64,000 nucleotides of DNA from Whalleya microplaca (Eukaryota; Ascomycota; Sordariomycetes; Xylariales; Xylariaceae). Positions 61,147-64,000 of the stretch are shown here, piece after piece; position 1 is the stretch's first letter; each line of letters begins with the position of its first letter. The DNA lies in contig MU385713.1 in NCBI GenBank assembly GCA_022497155.1, positions 620,001-684,000 of the forward strand, read 5' to 3'. A program made the translations under genes and the position numbers. The notes beneath the pieces were generated by a model that had not been told where the DNA came from, did not search any database, and worked only from the letters and a program-made list of their open reading frames with translations.

Positions 61147-61432
61147 AGAAGCGAGCTCAACTCGATGTACATTACATTGAATACGTAGTAAACTCCTCAG
61201 ATTTTCTAATTGCACATATTAATGGTCATCTTCTGGGAGTACTTTTTATCTCTGACCGTCTTATTATTACAAGGAGAGTGGGGTGAAATTTGTGAAGGGA
61301 ACGAAGAAGATGCGTAAAAATGATTTAACCCCTGAAGTGCCAAGCAGCAAGTTACTGTATTGATACTCGTGTCACATGATACGGACGACAACACGCCCCG
61401 AGTTCTATATTCTTTCACTTCTCGATTGTGAA

Positions 61433-63220
61433 TTAATGAGAAGGTTTGAGACCCTTGACGCTCTTCCATTGGACGAGGGCCGCGCCAAAAATGGCAGCAC
61501 CGCCGATGGCCGTCGCCACGTAGAAGACCGAGGTCAGTGAGTGATTGTATGCAAGAAGCAGTTTGGTCAGGTCTGCATTGGTATGGACGAGGTTTCTGAC
61601 CTCGGTTGCGCCGGTATTGAGTACGGCGTAGGGATCAAGGCCAGGGATAGCGGCTGCTGTCAGCGACTTGATGAGCTCTTGATTGAGAACGTTCTGGCCG
61701 ATGCAAACGCAGATGGACCCGCCAAGTTGCATGCCAAAGAAGATGAGTGAGACTGCAGATGGGATGTCTTCTTCTTTCAGAACAGTCTGGACTGCAGTCG
61801 ATGGTTGTTGCATGCCAAATCCGAGACCGAAGCCGAAGAGGACTTGGTAGCCAATCCATTGTGGGGAGCCGGAGTCGACGGTAAAGGTTGAGAGAAGACC
61901 GCCCCCAACTGCCATCATGACAGAGCTCAGAAGCATGAATGGTGATGCGTACCCAACTACCTGGGAGACTAAGACGCCTGCCATGATCGAGCCCACGGAT
62001 TGCGACAGAAGGAGGGGAATTGTCATTTCACCGGACTGGACAGGACTAGCATTCTTGATGGACTGGAACCAAATGGGGATCCAGTACACCACCACCATCA
62101 TGGCGCCACCGGTGCACGTTGAGTAATAGAAACACGAAGCAACGGTGCGCTGACAAACGACGGCCGGGCGAATAGTTGCCGTATCAGGCATCAAAATCTG
62201 CACCGTAATGAAAGCGATAGCGAGTACGCCGCACAACACAAGGAGAAAGATGATACGCCAGTTCCCCCAGGCGAACTCCGCGCCTCCCCATTGGAGTGCA
62301 AGGACCAAGCAGATGACAGATGGTATGAGGAGCACTGCACCGATAGGATCGAGATGCTTGATCTTCTCAGCCGTGCCAGTAGCATGTAACTTGCCCGGGG
62401 TGTTCTTGACGGTAAAGAGCAGGATGATGATGGTGGCCATACCAATCGGAATATTGATTATGAAGCACCACCGCCAAGTAGCATTGCTTGTCAAGGCACC
62501 TCCAATCAGGGGTCCAATAATGGCCGAAATACTCATGACAGCCATCAAGATACCCATGAACATGGGGCGTCGACGGAGCGGAACATTGTCGACAAGCAGG
62601 ATCATGGAACCGGAGAATACACCTGCACATCCAATACCCTGAATGGCTCGGCCAACGATGACGGTGGTGGAGTTGTGTGCGCCGGCGCCAACAGCAGAAC
62701 CAACAAGGAAGAGTAAGACGAGCGATAAGAACACCCATTTGGGTGGGTAGAAGGTATAGAAGCGCCCGAGGGGAAGCTGCATAGCACAGCCAGTCAGGGC
62801 ATAAGCACTAGCATACCAACCGATATCGTCGAATGAGTGAAACTCATCCGTGATGCGCGGAATAGCTGTGGCTACAATGGTGCGGTCCTGCATAGAGCAG
62901 TCAGCTTACACATAGGCATCGAACGTTCTCACTCTCGTCTTCCCGTGCCATCATGGTGAAGAGCTGCGAGTAGGACTTTTGGAGGCTGGTCTAGAACCTA
63001 GGATAGAACATACCAGGGAGACAAGGAACATGGCCATAGAGATGGCTACCATGAGCAGGGCGACGGCAAGGGGACCAGGATACTTAGACTCATCGTCGAC
63101 CTCTTCTTCTTTTTCACCGCTGGCAGACTCGGGATGCTCTTGGGCCTGCATAGATTCTCGAGGTTTGGCCTCAATATCATAGTCGTTGTCGCGAGAGTCG
63201 GCTTGTGATGAGGAAGTCAT
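61433..63220 (-). CDS. DHA14-type MFS efflux transporter
   Basis: Exons 63014-63220 and 61433-62887, separated by a 126-bp GTATGT...TGCAG intron, give 553 aa. It belongs to the 14-spanner drug:H+ antiporter family, common toxin exporters in fungal clusters. Seen: an acidic cytosolic N-terminus (HPESASGEKEEEVDDESK), a first span LAVALLMVAISMAMFLVSL leading into DRTIVATAIPRITDEF, GWYASAYALTGCAMQLPLGRFY, GRAIQGIGCAGVFSG, GPLIGGALTSNATWRWCFIINIPIG, and a C-terminal FGFGLGFGMQQPSTAVQ. Length and topology are complete. It lies tail-to-tail with the EthD gene, 286 bp apart, and probably exports the polyketide or protects the producer. Confidence 0.93.
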
Positions 63221-63954
63221 TGTGTTGATTTGAGGAAACTGGAATGTGTATACACAAAACGAACGTGTAAGTGGGCGCGTGTAAATAGGCGTGTCTTTGC
63301 TGTATTTTGTTAAGCGAAGCTCGTGGGAAACAAAATCAAAGCGCCCAAAAATAACAACAAAATAATCACAAAAATGACAAACTGTACCAACACTGTGCAA
63401 TTGCCAATTGCTATTAAGGCTGGTCAGCAATTTGCTGAATCTTTCTACTGCAGGGCATGATGTCCATGGTGTGTCGTTTAAGTACGATGCGGCCCAAAAG
63501 GGCTTACGCAAGTGGTTTCAAGGTGCCGGTATTAATAACGCCACCACAGTACTGTGTAACAATACATTTCTTACCGCAAGACGACAAAGTACCCGCAAAA
63601 TTTCGGGTATTTCAGCCAGAGCGGTCCCGAAGCCAGGAAATGCACACCGTTGGGGCGGGCTGCAGCCAAATACTCGGCACCGCTGTCCACTCACATATGC
63701 GTATGGGACTAATCTCTTATATGGCCCGACTGCATTTTGCATATAAATGAATCTATCTCATTACCGGGATTCAATTCCTTAAGTGAGGTCCTATTCATCC
63801 TTGCTGTCTGGAGCCTCTTCTGCACATAGAAAAAGGAGGCCGAAGCCACCTTCCTCTGGTTGTGAAGGATCCCAAGTTAACAGCAACCCGTCGAATTGCA
63901 ATTTCCCCTGTACCTTGTCTCGCAGTGACATTCTTTTAATTCTTCCGATTCAAA
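63221..63954. other. Intergenic, divergent promoter
   Basis: Upstream of the transporter (minus) and of a possible gene start at 63955 (plus). Only short frames. Nothing specific recognised. Confidence 0.5.
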
Positions 63955-64000
63955 ATGGCCGATGCGAAGCATGTTTCTAAGGCCGAACTTAAGGCAAAAG
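63955..64000 (+). CDS. Possible gene start cut by the window edge
   Basis: An ATG in good context (CAAAATGGCC) opens MADAKHVSKAELKAK and stays open to the last base. The codons look coding and the position, divergent from the transporter, fits another cluster gene. Fifteen residues are too few to name a family. Confidence 0.4.
   Translation, partial: MADAKHVSKAELKAK

Overview
The window is nuclear DNA of a filamentous ascomycete (Pezizomycotina). The genes are split by short GT-AG introns, mostly about 50-190 bp with CTAAC/CTGAC-like branch points. The first 9.5 kb is very AT-rich transposon DNA carrying the C-to-T and G-to-A damage of repeat-induced point mutation (RIP). The gene set includes a fungal non-reducing polyketide synthase, a giant NRPS-like gene, Dal5-type and DHA14-type transporters, and a SAPS-family phosphatase partner. 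I cannot name the genus. The coding models below were assembled by eye from splice sites and protein similarity remembered from known families; no database search was run.

Layout. 1-9520: RIP-degraded Ty3/gypsy element on the minus strand that runs off the left edge. A second, gag-only LTR element on the plus strand (5749-8112, target duplication ggcat) is nested in it. 9522-13000: a divergent pair, an M19 dipeptidase (minus) and a Dal5-like transporter (plus). 13741-19079: phosphoribosylformylglycinamidine synthase (ADE6), 11 exons, 1349 aa, with a 10-N assembly gap in intron 4. 19935-20541: PEBP-family protein. 21533-25898: a divergent pair, a 2-oxoglutarate/Fe(II) oxygenase and a second Dal5-like transporter. 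26395-26499: intron-containing tRNA-Ile(UAU)-like gene. 28035-30764: two small orphan proteins. 31451-39697: a 2715-aa NRPS-like protein with an intact reading frame in which every recognisable carrier-domain serine and both condensation histidines are replaced. 39698-44695: no gene seen. 44696-48689: SAPS/Sit4-associated protein. 48690-52446: no gene seen, several minisatellites. 52447-63220: aromatic polyketide locus with an NR-PKS (SAT-KS-MAT-PT-ACP-TE, 2061 aa), a divergent EthD-domain protein and a 14-TM efflux transporter. It may continue past the right edge, where another ATG opens at 63955.

How it fits together. The right end is the core of a secondary-metabolite cluster: the NR-PKS makes and releases an aromatic polyketide, the EthD protein is a candidate tailoring enzyme, and the transporter is a candidate exporter. 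The left half is a mixed accessory neighbourhood of peptide or small-acid uptake, peptide cleavage and one oxygenase around a purine-biosynthesis gene. The strongest candidate for something undescribed is the NRPS-like gene. It looks like a maintained pseudoenzyme rather than a decayed pseudogene, because 8.1 kb of coding sequence is open across three exons while the catalytic residues are selectively missing.
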